Of a stretch of DNA of 64,000 bases, positions 25,332 to 40,000 are shown in pieces. This DNA comes from Dirofilaria immitis (lineage: Eukaryota; Nematoda; Chromadorea; Rhabditida; Onchocercidae), in assembly GCA_024305405.1 (NCBI GenBank), contig JAKNDB010000105.1, positions 1,302,001 through 1,366,000 on the forward strand, given 5' to 3'. The notes beneath the pieces are model-generated. The model did not search any database, had not been told where the DNA came from, and saw only the letters and a list, made by a program, of their open reading frames with translations. Made by a program: the position numbers and the translations under genes. Each line of letters begins with the position of its first letter. Position 1 is the stretch's first letter.

Positions 25332-28300
25332 TCATAAATTAACTTGTATATCGGTCACTTTATAAACGACATCTTGTAACTGCCACTTAGAATGATCACC
25401 AGAATCTATCTGGTAGTTGACAGTACTCGATTCCGATTCGTTATATGTTTGTTGCACCATTACTTTCGCCATTGACTGTTCATCATTAATTTCTTCGTAG
25501 TAGCTTCCACCATCTTCAGATGCATTTATTGGTATAGAAGAACATGCGACGTCAAAATGCTTTGAATATCGTGTATCCACCTATTATGAAGCTTAATAAA
25601 ATATATAAGCAGAAAAAAATTTAGTGAATTTCCTCATTGGTTCAGTATTTGAATGTGCACAGCTTTAATGTTTGTTTCAAAGTATAAAAAATAAAAAAAA
25701 AAACCTTATTACGGCATCCCTCATATACATCCTTTTTCAACGAAGGTAGCCACATGTTGACAGTAGGTTCGGTTGCATAACGCTTATTATAATCGAAGTC
25801 TTCATGACTTGGATAAGATTGCAATTTTTCTTATCAGACATCTGGAAATATGGCAACGAGATAATTTTAGTTGAACTATTATATCAGTAACCTGTGCATT
25901 ACTAGCATTGTTCATGCAAACTCAGATCAATGTTATAACAACCTGAATTAGTGTTGAATATATAATTAGTTGTTAGTTCTATGTAATTCTCTTATTTTTT
26001 TCCACTTTTATTATTGATAAGATCATGCATTGTTCCTAACTTCCAAATTTAAACATTTTTCAGGTATCCATATAGCAATGCAGAGTACTAAAACGAGAGA
26101 AATGAAAATGAATACGAGGATTTAAAACATAAAAGAAATTTGTTCAAAATGGACTTTCTATGATCTAGTCATAAAATGATAATCTTTCAATGACAATGAA
26201 TGATCTCACCACGATTTTTTGACAATTAAAAATGCATTACTTATTTTTGTTAATGCAATCATTCTACAAACTTGGTTCATCTCCTTTTTTCACTACATCT
26301 TTAATCTATACACACAATGGTTAATCTATTTTTATATGAATAATTCATTAAACTATAAAAATTGACTGAATCAGAAGCTTAAAAGTTTTGCGAAGAAGTT
26401 TTAAAAACAAACTGACTATTTGAATTCTATTCGTCTGGTCTCGCTCGAAATAAACGATTTCAGCATTTTGACCAGTACATACGGACAAACATGGTTTCTG
26501 CTCGGAATATTTTGAAAGTCTTTTTGAATTTCTGTCATTCTGAAGGATTGGATCTACTGAAGATGTCGTTTTCACTGCTTTCTGTCGATAAAAAATAGCG
26601 ACAATCAACATCATTGCCAAAATACAACACGCAGAAAGTAACACGAGCACTAAATCCTTGAAATTTGATCCGCTATTTGAAGCCTGAAATCTTAACAAAT
26701 TTTTTCTAAATTTTGAAAACAGACAACAGAAACAGACTCTTATACCTACATATTAAAGAATGAAATTGTCTAATTAAATGATATTCCGAAAGATATAAGA
26801 TATGGCTAGTTGCGTTCTTCCAACGCAAGTAATAACCTTTTGTTCGTTTTCAATCTTCAAAACAAAAGTTCTGGTGCGATTATACTGATCAAGTGATCGG
26901 CACTCCGATTCAAGATGCAAACAACTTTCACCATAAAAACATGGTGGACAAAGGCAACGAAATCCTTTAAGTGACTCGACGCAAGTACCTCCGTTTCTAC
27001 AAATACCGAAATTGCTGATATTAACAAAAATATAAGCTTTGATTCAGGCGAAATCTAGTGGTCCACTTGTAAGTAATACCAATTAATTATTATTGAATCG
27101 ATTAGTTTTTACTTCAAATCAAATCTTTTTTGATTTTACAAAACGCAACAAATAAAATAATTTTTTTATTTTGTTATAACATGAATACGCACCTGCAAGG
27201 AATGCGATCGCATCCGATTTCAGTAATTTCACAACTGACTCCCTAAATCCGGTGCGGCATTTACAATAATATCTTCCATCTTGTAAGTCAGTGCATTGGC
27301 CACCGTTCATGCAAGGCTCATTTACACAAGCAGTGGTCGAATCTTGACACAATGTACCGCTAAATCCATCCGGGCATTGACATTTGTAATTATTTACTTC
27401 ATCAATGCATCGCCCACCGTTCAAGCATGGATTGAACTGATAAGCACGCGACTTTTACAAATGCATTGCAAAATTTTAAATCCTTTGAAATTTGAACAAA
27501 GTATTTCAAAATCTATCAGAATTTTAAGATGGATAGTCACGTATTGGCAAACTTTTAAATAAAATTTCATTTTAATTTAAAAACGAAATTTAAATAAGGA
27601 GAAACATTCGCAAAACTCTAATATATCATGCTTTGATTCAAAAGTTATTCGAAAACTTCTCCAGAACTGACATTTAGAGTGAAAGTAGAAAAAGAAAAAA
27701 GAAAAACGAAGTGTGTACTAAAATAGTTTTTCTTTAAAATGGCAACTGAAAAGTAGTTCTTTTTTTAAAGCAGCAAGTCAAACTTACTTGTGCGCATTCA
27801 TTAGAGTTCTCTTCACAGTGTTTTCCGGTGAAACCAAGAGGACAAAGACAATCATAGCCTCCAGCACCGTTTCTCTCTATGCATTTTCCTCCTCAAATTA
27901 GCACCGTATTTAAAAATTAATTATTATTCATAAATATTCATATCAAAAAGTTGTTGGCTAGATCAACTTGAAGCAAAAGCGCAACAATACAATTAAATAA
28001 GTAACCTTGAAGAAAGGAAATTCCGCAATGTTTCTCCATAAAATCAATTCAAAGATGGTGAAAAAGTTGAAAATTACTTTAAAAAGGAGAAGAAGGCGTC
28101 ATGAGGAATAAAGGCCATTTTATACGATATCCTCATCAAACCAAGGTTAATTTGGTCAATATGGCAGCTCAGCATGACTTTTTTTCAAATTGAAAAATGA
28201 AAACGAAACAGTAGGTTGAACAGTGCTGGCAGCTGTGGGAGGTCCATGTAATGAAGCATCCTATTAAATTCTCATCAGCTAAACAATATACAGCAGCTTC

Positions 28301-31300
28301 ATTTTGAAATTTGGAATTGTGGAAGAATTCTTCAAATGATGAGTCCAACATAAAACTTATCCCGTTATTAATTGTTCTTTTAATGTTAAAAGTATGAATA
28401 TTTACAACAATACACTCTTCTTGTACTCAGCAGGAGAAAGAATCGGAAAATCTTTGTGCAACCCACAACTAGCTCCAGCAAATATTCTACCCTGCTGTGA
28501 CTACAAATACTACCGACAAGTATTACCTGCAACTTACAACTAACTTAAATTGTATCGCATAATCAATGTGTTTTGAAAAAAATCTCATGTCAATCTGCTG
28601 CCATTTCGTTTGTTGGAAATAAAACTGCATAAATGACCCTAATGTTTACTCTTAGATTTCACTAAAATTTCAGCAAAATAAGAATAAATTAACCGTTAAA
28701 ACAATGAACGCCATCACATGGTTTAATCTCGATGTCGCAAGTAGTACCCGTCCATCCTGATGAACAACTACAAAAGAAAGCTCCGCGAATTTCCATACAA
28801 TTAGCCCCATTTTGACAGGGTGAATCTGAACACGAGCTAGCAGCAACTTGACAATAGCGACCGGTATAGCCTTTTGGACAGATACAAGTATAGTTATTTC
28901 CAGGTATATCCTGAAAATATGCATAATCAAAAATAAAAACTGTAATATTCAAAAATAATTAAGATTTTTAAACGAGAACTAAGATTTGATTAGAATTAAT
29001 TGTACTATGTAAATATCATTGTTCAAAAATTGATTTCCAAAATTAATAGATGAAGGTATAACATACAGCACAAGTAGCACCATTTGAACAAGGCTGTATA
29101 GAACAGTTCTGTACGCGAGTCTCGCAGTTCGTCCCTGTGTATTCATCTGGACATTCGCAAGTATACTGCCCATGTCCTGTATTCCTGCATGTTGCATTAT
29201 TCCTGCACGGTTGATGTCGTGTACAGTAATTCAAATCTACAAAATACTCTATGAAAATCATATCGGCTGCAGTGTGTAATGCTTACAATTAAATACTATT
29301 TTTCATCACTTTATTTTTTTCATTACTGCATTTGCTTAATTTCTAACTTAATTACTAATCACTATTACTTCGGTGACTAAATTCTATAAACTTAATCTGT
29401 CGAAAAATATAAATACAAACCTTCATTGCAAAAGTGTCCTCCCCACCCTTCGTCACAAATACACTGACTAGGCTGTTTGCAGGTGCCGTGCTTGCAACCT
29501 GGATACCTCACACACTGGAAAAAGTATTCAGAGCATTCCTTGGATTCAAACGTAATTTTAATTAAAAACCACTCGTACCTTTTCATTTGTAGAATCAAAA
29601 AACCCATTTCACTTTGCAGAGAGAGGATAACAAAAATTACAAAAAACTCACTTGATCACAGTTTGATCCAGTCCATCCGGTTTTGCAACGGCATGAACCA
29701 GGTCGATCGCATGCACCATTGACGCAATTATCGCAGCGTGCTGAAGCTTGAACATATTGTTTACTGCACTTGAAACTAATTTCGGGATAAAACCTAAATG
29801 TCTTTTTTCATCAAAAATGTGGGACTTTTGACCCTAATTTTGATAATTTGATGAAGGGAATTATTGGAGAAAATTTCAAATCAGCTATAATTTATCTTTT
29901 AAAATAATGATTGTGAAAGTGAAAAAACTAAGGCACTTTAACTCTAAAATGAACGATTCCGGACAACTCTGAGATGAAGCGCATGTATTTCTATAAACAT
30001 TTATGGAAAAATTTTTTCCCATAAACACGTGTTTTTCCATTTTTTAATAAAAATTCTTTTTAAATGAGAATCAACAATTAAAAAGATTTCTTAATGCTTC
30101 AAATTATAATATACAAAGAATTTCATAATTATCATTGTATTAATAATTATACTCAGCTTAGAAAAGTAAACAAAATTTAATATCATGATTTAGATTCTTT
30201 AAACAGGTGAAAGCTTCATAATTCAGATCAACGGAAGGAAAAAATATAAAATTACGAGTTCGAAAACATACGCGGCAATCTTTTTATTTGTTTCTCTTTT
30301 ACATGATCTTATAAGATTTATTTTTCCAGATTCTGCCAATAGCAGCAGGTAGTCTTTCTTTTCCATTTACAAGACATAATAGGTCAGTTCTTTACTGTTT
30401 TTTGTTTAAATTGCTTCGGAAATAATAAAAGCAGGAATTTGATTTGTAATAATGAGATGAGCAGATGGCCGGAAAAGGTAGTCATAGAAGTCAAAGGGAA
30501 GAAAGAAATAAATATAACAGGAAATGGCCTTCGAAGCAAACTAATTACTAACTGTTCACACTCTTTGCGTCAAAATTATGTAAAATATGCCCTTTCAATC
30601 TCAACTTGTTTTCTATTATATTAAAATGGCATTTACAAACTAAGAATTTGTTGGAACAACTATTTTCTGCCCCTTATTTAAGTTTCCATCTCTTTGTATA
30701 TATTCTAAAAATCAGATCATTTCTTTTTGTAATTGATGCAATTAACTATTAGAATATTATTCTTGTAATGAAAATATTATTGTAATTTACAAACCAATTG
30801 AAAAAAAAAACGAGAAAACGAAATCTTTTTGATGACGGAAGGTTGGGATAATCGATTCGGTATATGTTACTAAATGTCACAAAAGCATTAAAAATTCTAG
30901 GAAAATTTTGAGAACTGATCGAAACTTGGTGTTTATTTCATTGGGAAAAAATTATAGTTTGTCTGTTGATATGGTCATTCGCTATTTGCACATTAATAGT
31001 TAATAAACAAAAAGGATTATGGGAGGTAAATGAAGAAAATAATAGTGGGCAGAGTACCATTGAGAGTGCTTCATATTCAGAAGAGCCGTAAAGAAGTGCA
31101 TTTCATTATATTATACATATCAACAGTGTCTTACACCCTACGAAAACACTAAATAACAGTACAGTGCAGGTACTTTCGATTCTCGCAACAATATTTCAAT
31201 ACTGCTGGATGAAAAAAAAACTAAATTGCCTGTGGAATTCGAGCAAAAATGCTAATAGTACTATTTGAGATTTATCTATTATAACTGTATATTATTTACA

Positions 31301-34300
31301 GTCTTTGAAATCCATCATAATTTAGTAAGACTGCTATACCTCGAAACATGAAACGTAACAATATACTTCATGATTTTGATAAATTAAGGACAACGGACAC
31401 AGAAGATGCTTAGGCTTTTGTTTTTGGTATATAGAAATGTCGGTCCAGCTCATCTTATCAGACTTTGTCTAAATCTTTAATGATCGTTTCTTCCTCTTTG
31501 AAAATCATCTCTTCTAAATTATCAGCAATTTTATCATCATAGACAATAAGAATATACAGTTATAATAGATAATTTGTAGCAGTTCCAATAATTCTTTTGT
31601 TTTAGAAATAATTAAATTCATAATTACACAATGAATGATGGTTTCATGATACACATGAGTCATTAATATGAAACGAACCAGTGTCACAACTTGGTCCTTC
31701 CCAGCCAGCTGAACACGCCAACGATCCATTCGATGTACACTGGAAATGACCAACAGTACTAGACATTGGCTGACAAAATATAAGACATCGTGGTCCGTAA
31801 TAATCACTAGCACAGGTTATCCTGTAAGCGATCCTCATTCGAAAACCATTTGTACCGACAAGCGTTTGTTCAATCCAATTTTTACTCGACGGTATATTTT
31901 CACGTTGAAAGCCATCATGGGACATTAGTTTTTCAAACCTGAAATTAGAATTATTAGTTCCATGAATTTTCTCGTAAAAAGTCAAAAAGATAGCGGAAAA
32001 GAATCTAATTAATCTGAATTTCATCGAGTTTTGCAATCCGTTTCGATCATGTCAGATTGCAATACTAGGTTTAATTGTTATTGAGAACTAATTTCACGAA
32101 TTACACAAAAAATGTGCTTATCTCTATGACATTAATCCCCGGAAAGTAATAAATCAAAGGCAGAGGAAATAAAAGTCGAATGTAGGATAGCGATAAATGA
32201 TTAGGAGAAAGAAAGTAATCAACCGCGAAGATTCACTACCGATACAACTTACTGAACTAAGATTATCAAAAAGATGCCGTACTTGATAATAAGAAAATAC
32301 AGTAGAAGCTTAGTAAGTTAATCCGGTATAAACACTTACACTGCGTGCTTGTACAGCTAAACAATTTCACACTTTGTTGCTACCTTTCGAATGTTTAGTC
32401 TAAAGATAAAATGCAGTACTCAAGAATCAAATGTTGTCTGCTTTAATTTGAAAAAAAAATAAAAATAAACGTACTACCAGTGGTTCTCCATGCTTCCATT
32501 ATCAACGTAAACGATTCCTAAAATTAAAAAATCAATATTTTGATTTCAAATAAATTAATGAAGAAATTTTAACGAAACTCTTCATTCCAGCTTAGAGAAA
32601 ATAAACTAATTTGCTTCAATCTATGTTCCTCAGAAACTAAGTAAAAAAACTAAGTTTGCATAAATTTAAATTATTTACTTCTTATTGAATTTCTTAAAAT
32701 GCAATCAATTCACGAGAAGAATTCACTAAAATAAATTTTACGGAACTTAAGCATACTTTCAAAAAGCATTCGGCAGTCTCATGCTATTTATGAAATATCC
32801 CCTTTTCGCAAGACTCATATCATCCAAATCACATCAAATATCTGCACCTCTCAGTTTTCTTCTACTAACTACACTATCTTTGCCAAACTTTTGCACCATA
32901 TAAACACATTTTTTTACGCAACCCGTGAGAAAGAACCTTGGAAAGGATTGATGTGATATAGTAATGCTGAGGGATATAATACTTATATACTAAGCGTAGG
33001 GAAACAACAATTTTGCTATCGCATCCTCGAAAGTCACATAAAAACAAGAAAAGCACTAAACAACACATATGCATAGTATTTTACAATAAACGTGTTGTAA
33101 TTTTCTTAAAATAATAATGGTTGAGAGGAGATGTTGTTTCACGCGGTAATATCAACAACTCACACTTTCTCATAGAATCGGAATATTTCCTATCTCTAAT
33201 TATGCTGCTACCTCAACGAAAATATTTGTTCGGATGAAAGAGATTGCAACAGAAATTTGGTATTTATTCGGTATGACAAAAACGTCCACAACTGCTATTT
33301 ATACCAGTAAAATTTTTTGAAAATTAATAATCTTTTGATGGGGCTTTGTTATGTTTATCATAAACCATCCCTTTTTCAGAGTGTCCTCAAATCATTTGCA
33401 GTGTTTTTAAATTTTTTAGTGCTTACGTCATCAACAAAACTGAGACTCATAAATTTTGCATATTTAGAAGTATTGTAAGTTCATATTTTAGGTTCATAGT
33501 ACATTATATATCCATACAAGAATAAGCGAGATCTTCGCATTTTCACAAAAAGCTATCACTACGGCAATAATTAATGAGATCTTTCATTTCAACTACTATT
33601 ACTGCTTCACGACTTCATCCTTACCAAATTCATATCAGAATAATTGGTCGAAAAACATTCATATTTGATTAATTCATTTTGTTTTTCCAAAAAAGGATCC
33701 CTCTAAACAATATAGAGAACTGTTTCCAGTGCAAATTAAATAACTGGTATTAAAAGAAGAAAGATAAACAATACATACTGGCCATCCAAACTGGAACTCA
33801 ATCTTCGTCCTGTTGCGTAAGCGTTCCGCATCAAGTGTCACTTCACCGAATGTACATTCACCATTGTAGCTAATGCGCTTCTCAAAATGCTTTAGACAAA
33901 TCCTCAACTCAGGACGAAATTCCTCTTTTGAGCCGACTGTCAACGAAATCAGTCGTATTTCAAATGAACCTGCACAAGAGCACTGAAAAAAGGGGAAGAA
34001 AAACTCAGCAATTGGTTTGATCGAAAAAGAATCACTCTGAATCATGCAAACTATACATATGTCTTTTAAGAAATTTTCGAGAAAAAAGTTCCCGGTAAAA
34101 CCAAAGCAACTTTCAATTATTTTCCATTAACACTGCTGAAAAGTGGCGAAAAATTATTTCCTTATCAAGCAAAGAATTTCCTTCTGATACAGTTACATTA
34201 ATATTGATTATATTTAATTATTGCACTCTTCGTCTAAATGATGACTTCTTATTTTGCTTTCAATGCTCTTAATTTAAATGAATCATACTTCAAATAACGG

Positions 34301-34699
34301 TTAATCTTATTACATGCCTTCCCACTCTTACGACAATAATTTTAGCAATGAAATTGAATTCAGCAGCAACGTATAAGACGTCAAACGAGTGTTAGCACAT
34401 TGAACTCGTGACTAATGGAAGATCCAAATAAAAAAGACAGCGACTGCATTAGTAAACAACGCAGTCAACATAGCAATGGCTGTCTTCGACTACAACAGTG
34501 ACTGTCTTTGGTTCATATCCGAAGCTAAGCTCTTAAAAAATTATAAATTTAAACTGACTTCCTAGACTGATCGAAACGTGAACAGATTATGTAGGATAAA
34601 TAATTAAATTTAAATCTAAATTTAAAAATACCTTACCAATCGAAAAATATTGTATCCCATGATCATAATATAGATTGGCGATACGTGATAATGGTGCAT
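25332..34699 (-). CDS. Delta-like DSL ligand of Notch, complete
   Basis: Type I membrane ligand of Notch receptors. Fourteen minus-strand exons: 34637-34699, 33779-33982, 32471-32517, 31679-31938, 29652-29740, 29421-29514, 29067-29236, 28694-28910, 27788-27891, 27193-27436, 26837-27014, 26483-26683, 25705-25841, 25332-25580 (about 752 aa). In order: hydrophobic start; MNNL domain (AGSFEIRLISL, ICLKHFEKRISYNGECTFGE, FGWPESFTLIMEAWRTT); DSL domain (RITCASDYYGPRCLIFCQP to SLACSAGWEGPSCDT); nine EGF repeats, including CVRYPGCKHGTCKQPSQCIC and DLNYCTRHQPC; juxtamembrane region; TM (DLVLVLLSACCILAMMLIVA); intracellular tail of about 145 residues ending DIQVNL. EGF1-2 resemble the DOS pair of fly and vertebrate ligands. 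One-base homopolymer gaps break the frame at 27241-27243 (EGF8) and 25825-25829 (tail). Exon 3 uses a GTTTAT donor to keep phase. The DSL identity is secure; the exact orthologue is not claimed. Confidence 0.95.
28169..28351 (-). other. ORF inside a Delta-gene intron, doubtful
   Basis: A 60-codon minus-strand open frame (MLDSSFEEFFHNSKFQNEAA, later Cys-rich) lies in the intron between exons 28694-28910 and 27788-27891. The EGF frame reads correctly without it, so it is not needed by the host gene. It could be a nested gene, an alternative exon, or a decayed repeat. Confidence 0.2.
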
Positions 34700-36933
34700 T
34701 CTGGTGCTGCGAATGAACTCGCAGTGAGGCTTTTTTGTTGCCGCTTTTCAATCTTCAGTACAATTCAGTCAAACAACGCAAAAAATACTCAAATATAACA
34801 CTTCGAGAAGAATATTTGTTGAGAACCAATAGAGAATGTACTGGTAAAGTAAACAATCTCAGTTGTTTATTTATATATTTCTATCTAAATGTGTAATTCT
34901 TTAAATTTTATTCTGACGTTCAGTATACAGTATTTAGTGAAAATATTTTATTGCATTCCAATCAGTAATTTCTGAAATTTATGTCGATTATTCTGATTCT
35001 GTGGAATATATAAAAATTAATTGAACGAATGATAAAGTTACATGGCAAAAATTTAAAAATGGAAAAGAAACGAAGTTTAAAATGGAAAAAAAGAAATACT
35101 TAGAAAAATATAGAAGTTTTACTGATAAAAATTTAAGACTGTTTTACTTCATTTAAATCTAAATATATTTCTGCCGCAAAATTAATGTCCAAAATGAACT
35201 CTATCCAAATTTAGTATTGCCAAGTTAATTTTATTGAAATATAGAATTTATTATGACAGTTAGGCAATGTCTCTATTCGTCGCTCTAAATTAATACAACG
35301 AGGAATGATTTGTATAAATGCAATGGCGCAAATGAGTTCTTAACTCGCGTAGGCCTCTGTTTTTCTAATCCAAAAAAATTTAGCGTACTTTTAAAACTTT
35401 CCGATTCGATCGGAATATAGGTAAAATTAAGGAATTGCAAGCTCATTAAATTTATCAAAAAAATCTGTTTTAAATTTTATAAGTTACGAAGCATAAAATT
35501 TTTGCTGGAAGCTTTCAAAATTTTTCGGAATTTTTAATCTTTATTCGTGTTTTATCTATGTATATCTATATAAATAAATCATCCATAGTGTATACTCCTC
35601 GACAAAAGAGATGTAAAAAAGTATGGATAAAATGCAGTGCGGAAAAGGATCAAATATTGTTTCAACTCTTCATATTGCTGTAGGAATTTTATAAAATTAC
35701 AAAGAATAAATCACAATTACATCATGAATTCTTATCTAGCAACTGCACTCATACTGAAATACCACAAGCAAATAGTAACTTCATGTAAAATTTCTGATAA
35801 TTCCATTTGCATTTGTAGGAAATTGCAACAATATTAGATCTAATAAAAAGAAAGGGCAGGATTCTCTTTTCTTCTGATAAAACTACATCCCAGATAGATA
35901 AAAGCAAACAAAAAAAATCAAAGAGACATTCATTTATTAAACTTTAGATAGAGCGCGAAAAAGGTAGCAGAACTTCAAGGTATGCAAAGCGGAACTGTAT
36001 AAATGACAAATATTTCTAACGTCCGAAAAAATAAAAACCACAGTAAGAATTTGATAAAATAATTAAAACGGATGGCTAGTGTGTCAGAAAAGTGTTTAAT
36101 TACAATTAAGAATGAAATTGAGTTAAAAGAAACTAAATATTACAAATTAACTAGAATAATTTTATATAAAATTTAAAAGCAACGTAAAAATAGCGGCAAA
36201 ATAATGGGCGTTCATTGCGCAGCACATTCAAAAGAAGCATTTTTTATTTCGTTTTTTTAAATTAGAAACAAATAAAAAATCATTGATTCTTCATTTATTA
36301 TAAAAATTTTACAGAGCTACTTCTGCAATTTAGTTTCTATGTACAATTGAAATTTTAACAATTTCAATAAAATGATGAAAGTTACCAGAACAAAGAGAAT
36401 GCGTAAAAATGAAATGAAATATAGAACTTTGAATCTCAGTTCTACACTATGGAAATAGAACTGATCTAAATGACCAATCCATCAAGACCACTACAAAACG
36501 CTAGACTAATCTAAATTCATATCTACACTTCTTGGGACATCGGATATTCCTGATAAGTTATATCTCGGAAAAGAGCGCAGCAACATTTCACGATGACAAT
36601 TTTATGATAATATTAAATTTCACATGCATAAATATTTTCATTATAAATTAAGGAGTTTTCGCATGCTGAGCAGGAAGAAATGATTTGTACAAAGAACTTA
36701 GAACTAACAATAGAAATTAAAGTGAAGAATAGAAAAGGAAAAAATTGTGAGTGAACGATAAGTTTAACTTATATGAATATTGCTTTGATTGCATGGTGTC
36801 AAAATTGTCACTCAACTGAGAAGATATAATGACTTGATAGTTGCAAATCTTGATAAAATTGATAAGCAAATCAGAAATCAGTTACGCAGTTAGAAGTAAC
36901 GCCAACACAATAAATGATAATGATTTAGCAACT
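34700..36933. other. Intergenic, upstream of the Delta-like gene
   Basis: AT-rich with no supported gene. The first few hundred bases are the presumed promoter side of the Delta-like gene. I see no certain TATA box or operator. Confidence 0.5.
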
Positions 36934-37041
36934 CGGAGATGGACAAGTTGATCAGTAGAGTAAATACGCCACCCTATCAGGAGAGAAGTACAGGATAGTG
37001 TGGCATATGTCTTATGCCGCCTACATATTTGTCCATCTCCG
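36934..37041. repeat. GC-rich nested hairpin element
   Basis: A 13-bp inverted pair bounds the element: CGGAGATGGACAA at 36934-36946 and its reverse complement at 37029-37041. Inside is a second imperfect stem, CCACCCTATC (36969-36978) against GATAGTGTGG (36994-37003), and then a near-palindrome GCATATGTCTTATGC. The surrounding 300 bp (36880-37160) is much more GC-rich than the neighbourhood and holds a 91-codon minus-strand open frame without known domains. It may be a MITE-like foldback or a structured non-coding RNA. Confidence 0.55.
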
Positions 37042-40000
37042 GGATCTTCGCCAATAATACATGCACGCCACGCCTTCAGACAACTACCGCCCGCCTCCTT
37101 AATAGATGTAGAGAATGGATGATAGAGGCGAAAGGGGTATTGATACTGTGCTTGCACTCAGGACAAAACGATAGATGACGATGATCGTTGGGGAGAATTT
37201 TCCATGAAGGCATTTCGTTTTACCCCTGAATAAACTAAATTTTATTTTTGATCTTATCCTAGAAAACTTTCCAGATTATATTGATACTGAAATGACGAAC
37301 TATTTAAGATGGAATTTTGCTTCTTTTTCTTTCATTCTTTATTGAATGATTAAATTTTTATCTTATTGTAACTATAATTGACCAAAATATATTATCATAT
37401 TTCTTGTAAAAGTCTTTCAAATAATATCAAAATATTCAATATTACCTTAGCCATATGGAAATAAAAAAATGTTGGACATATTTATTATGCATAGTTTAAT
37501 CAATAGACATGATTATTACAGATAGGATATATCACAGAGTAGATCGAAGATATATTTTGCATATCATTCTTTAAATTAGAATTTTCTGGCATAATAGCAA
37601 CACATCATATAATAGTTTAAAAGATAGATGAAATAGAATTCGATGTTTTATATTTGTTAATGCATTATTAACAAAAGATTTGAATCGGATGAATTGTACA
37701 TTTTTCAGAATTCAATACAAAAGACTTTGTAAGCAGAAAAGTTCTTATTAAAACAATTGGAAAATACTAATTCAAATACAGAAAACGTTTTCTTCAATTA
37801 AGATTCGATAACTTAGCTTTTTCACCTTTAGGAAGATGAGATATAAGGGATGGGGGTCAAAGTTACAAGTGAGCACTAATAAAAGTCGGAAAGATCAAAG
37901 GCAAGCACTCAATTTGATTAAGATGACTTAATCAATGATATGGGTGTGTCAGAATGAAGCAGATCAGTGACTCATACTTCATCAAATTGCTATCTTATTT
38001 TCTCATCATTCAAATTTTCCACCAGATCATTCTTCAAAATTTTCACGGTATTAATGGCTGACCCAGCAAAGTCAGATATGACGAAAAGAGAACTGAGGTG
38101 GCGGCCATAAATTCGCTTATCTTTTTATCTGTAATTGTCCAATTTATTCATTCATTTGATATCACCGAACTTAATTTTTAATTGCCTACTAATTCATTAA
38201 ATGAATTGTTTCATATCGTATCATTATCATCTCGTAATTTTTTGGAATTAAGTGTTAAGTTCAATAAAATGAAAAAAATGGTTTAATGCCGTAACAACTA
38301 CTGTTTATCAGTCATTTGGAACTAACATTTTTTGAATTCAATAAAGATTATTCTAGAATTTCTTTACCTTTTTCAGAAATTAAAAAATCATATAAAAGAA
38401 AGTTGTTCTAATATTAGAAATTTCTATAATGAAAAATTTTTACTCCTTCACGCGACATTTTAGCGCAATAACAGAATTCTGCAATTTCAAAAGACAAGCC
38501 GCATGAGTATCTGCTCACTAGATTAGAGTACCCATCATACTTCATTCGCAGAATTGCAAAGACCATTTGTAATTAAGTTGACAGAATTAAGTATCACAGT
38601 AGAGTGTGACCATGACCTAAGTCAGGAAAAAAACTTCATCTTATGCAATATATTTGATTTGTTTAATGATCATTGTTTTGAACATTTATGAAAGGTTCTT
38701 CGAAGTGATGAAACCAACAAATGCTTTGAAAATTCTTTTTGTGTAAACTGTGGAAAAAGAAATTGAGAACCGACTTTGCAGGAATATATTCAATATGAGA
38801 GTGAAAAAATTAGCTACAATGAAGGAAATTTCTCTGATTAATCATGAAAGTAAGTATTGATCTCGACAATACTTATAGCTAATATATATACCATCAGGTT
38901 ATTTAAACTAAATTAAGATAGGAGCTGAAATCCTATCATCGTTATGCAATTAATAGCACCACATCGATCAGATAAAAAGCATTTTCACGCGTATACAATT
39001 GAGTTAATTACACTATCCCAACTGCAAACTTTCATAGTTGAGTAAAATTAATGGCTTGGTAATGGATGAGTAAATTTATCATCGAATAACTTTCACTTTT
39101 TAACAATATATACAAAAAAATTAGGAAAATGGATAAATATTGAAGCATTTAAAGTAGCGTTGAGTTTCTTTTCAAAAAAAAAATTTTTTTTCGTTCATAG
39201 TGAAACGGGTCGTAGTAAAAACGAATCAACAACAGAATGAAATGCCAATGATACGGTATGACAAACTAAAATCCTCAATTATCTCATCAGCGGAACAGTT
39301 TTTATTGACGTTAGATATCCGGGTAATATTTTTAACATCATTAGTTTCTAACTAATTTTCTTACTTCCAAGATATCAAAATTTGTTTAAACAAGCAGTAA
39401 AAGACTTAATAGCAAATTAAGTTTTAGAATGAAGTGAAAGTACTTTTAATTTAGATTTATTTGAAAATGAAAGTGTTATAAATTTAGATTTATTCAGAAA
39501 TAACATAGACTTTGGAAGGAGCTAATAAAGAAAATAAAATTCATTGTTGTTCAAGCAAATTTCAAGCGAAGTTGATACGAAAACTTCTATGGCCTTTACA
39601 AACTTCATTCCATATGATTCACTTTTTGCAAACTTTTTCTTTATGCAAATTAAAGACATTTTTGTATGGAATTGACATATTTCTGAAATGTTAATAGAAA
39701 ATACTTTAGAAATAATCGCAGTACAACTATTACTTGATTAAATTCAATTTATCAGATTAAGGAAGAAATTTATTAGCAATATCTAGTATGTTTAAGCGAT
39801 CAACTTTAGTAAGAAGGTAAGGCACGCCGAGACGATATTTGTAATTCATAACTTACCAATCAGGATAACTTCGAGATCCAAAAAAACTTCGAGATGTAAA
39901 ACTTCTTTAAATATATCTTATTTCTCAGTAAGCAAAATAGTCGATATAATAGAATTTGGAACAGAACTGATGAGAATCGAAGGTTGCTAATGAAAAAATA

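Noticed and set aside
36882..37157. 91-codon minus-strand ORF as a protein gene
   Set aside because: It overlaps the nested hairpins and has no domain, splice or start support; the openness is explained by higher GC content.
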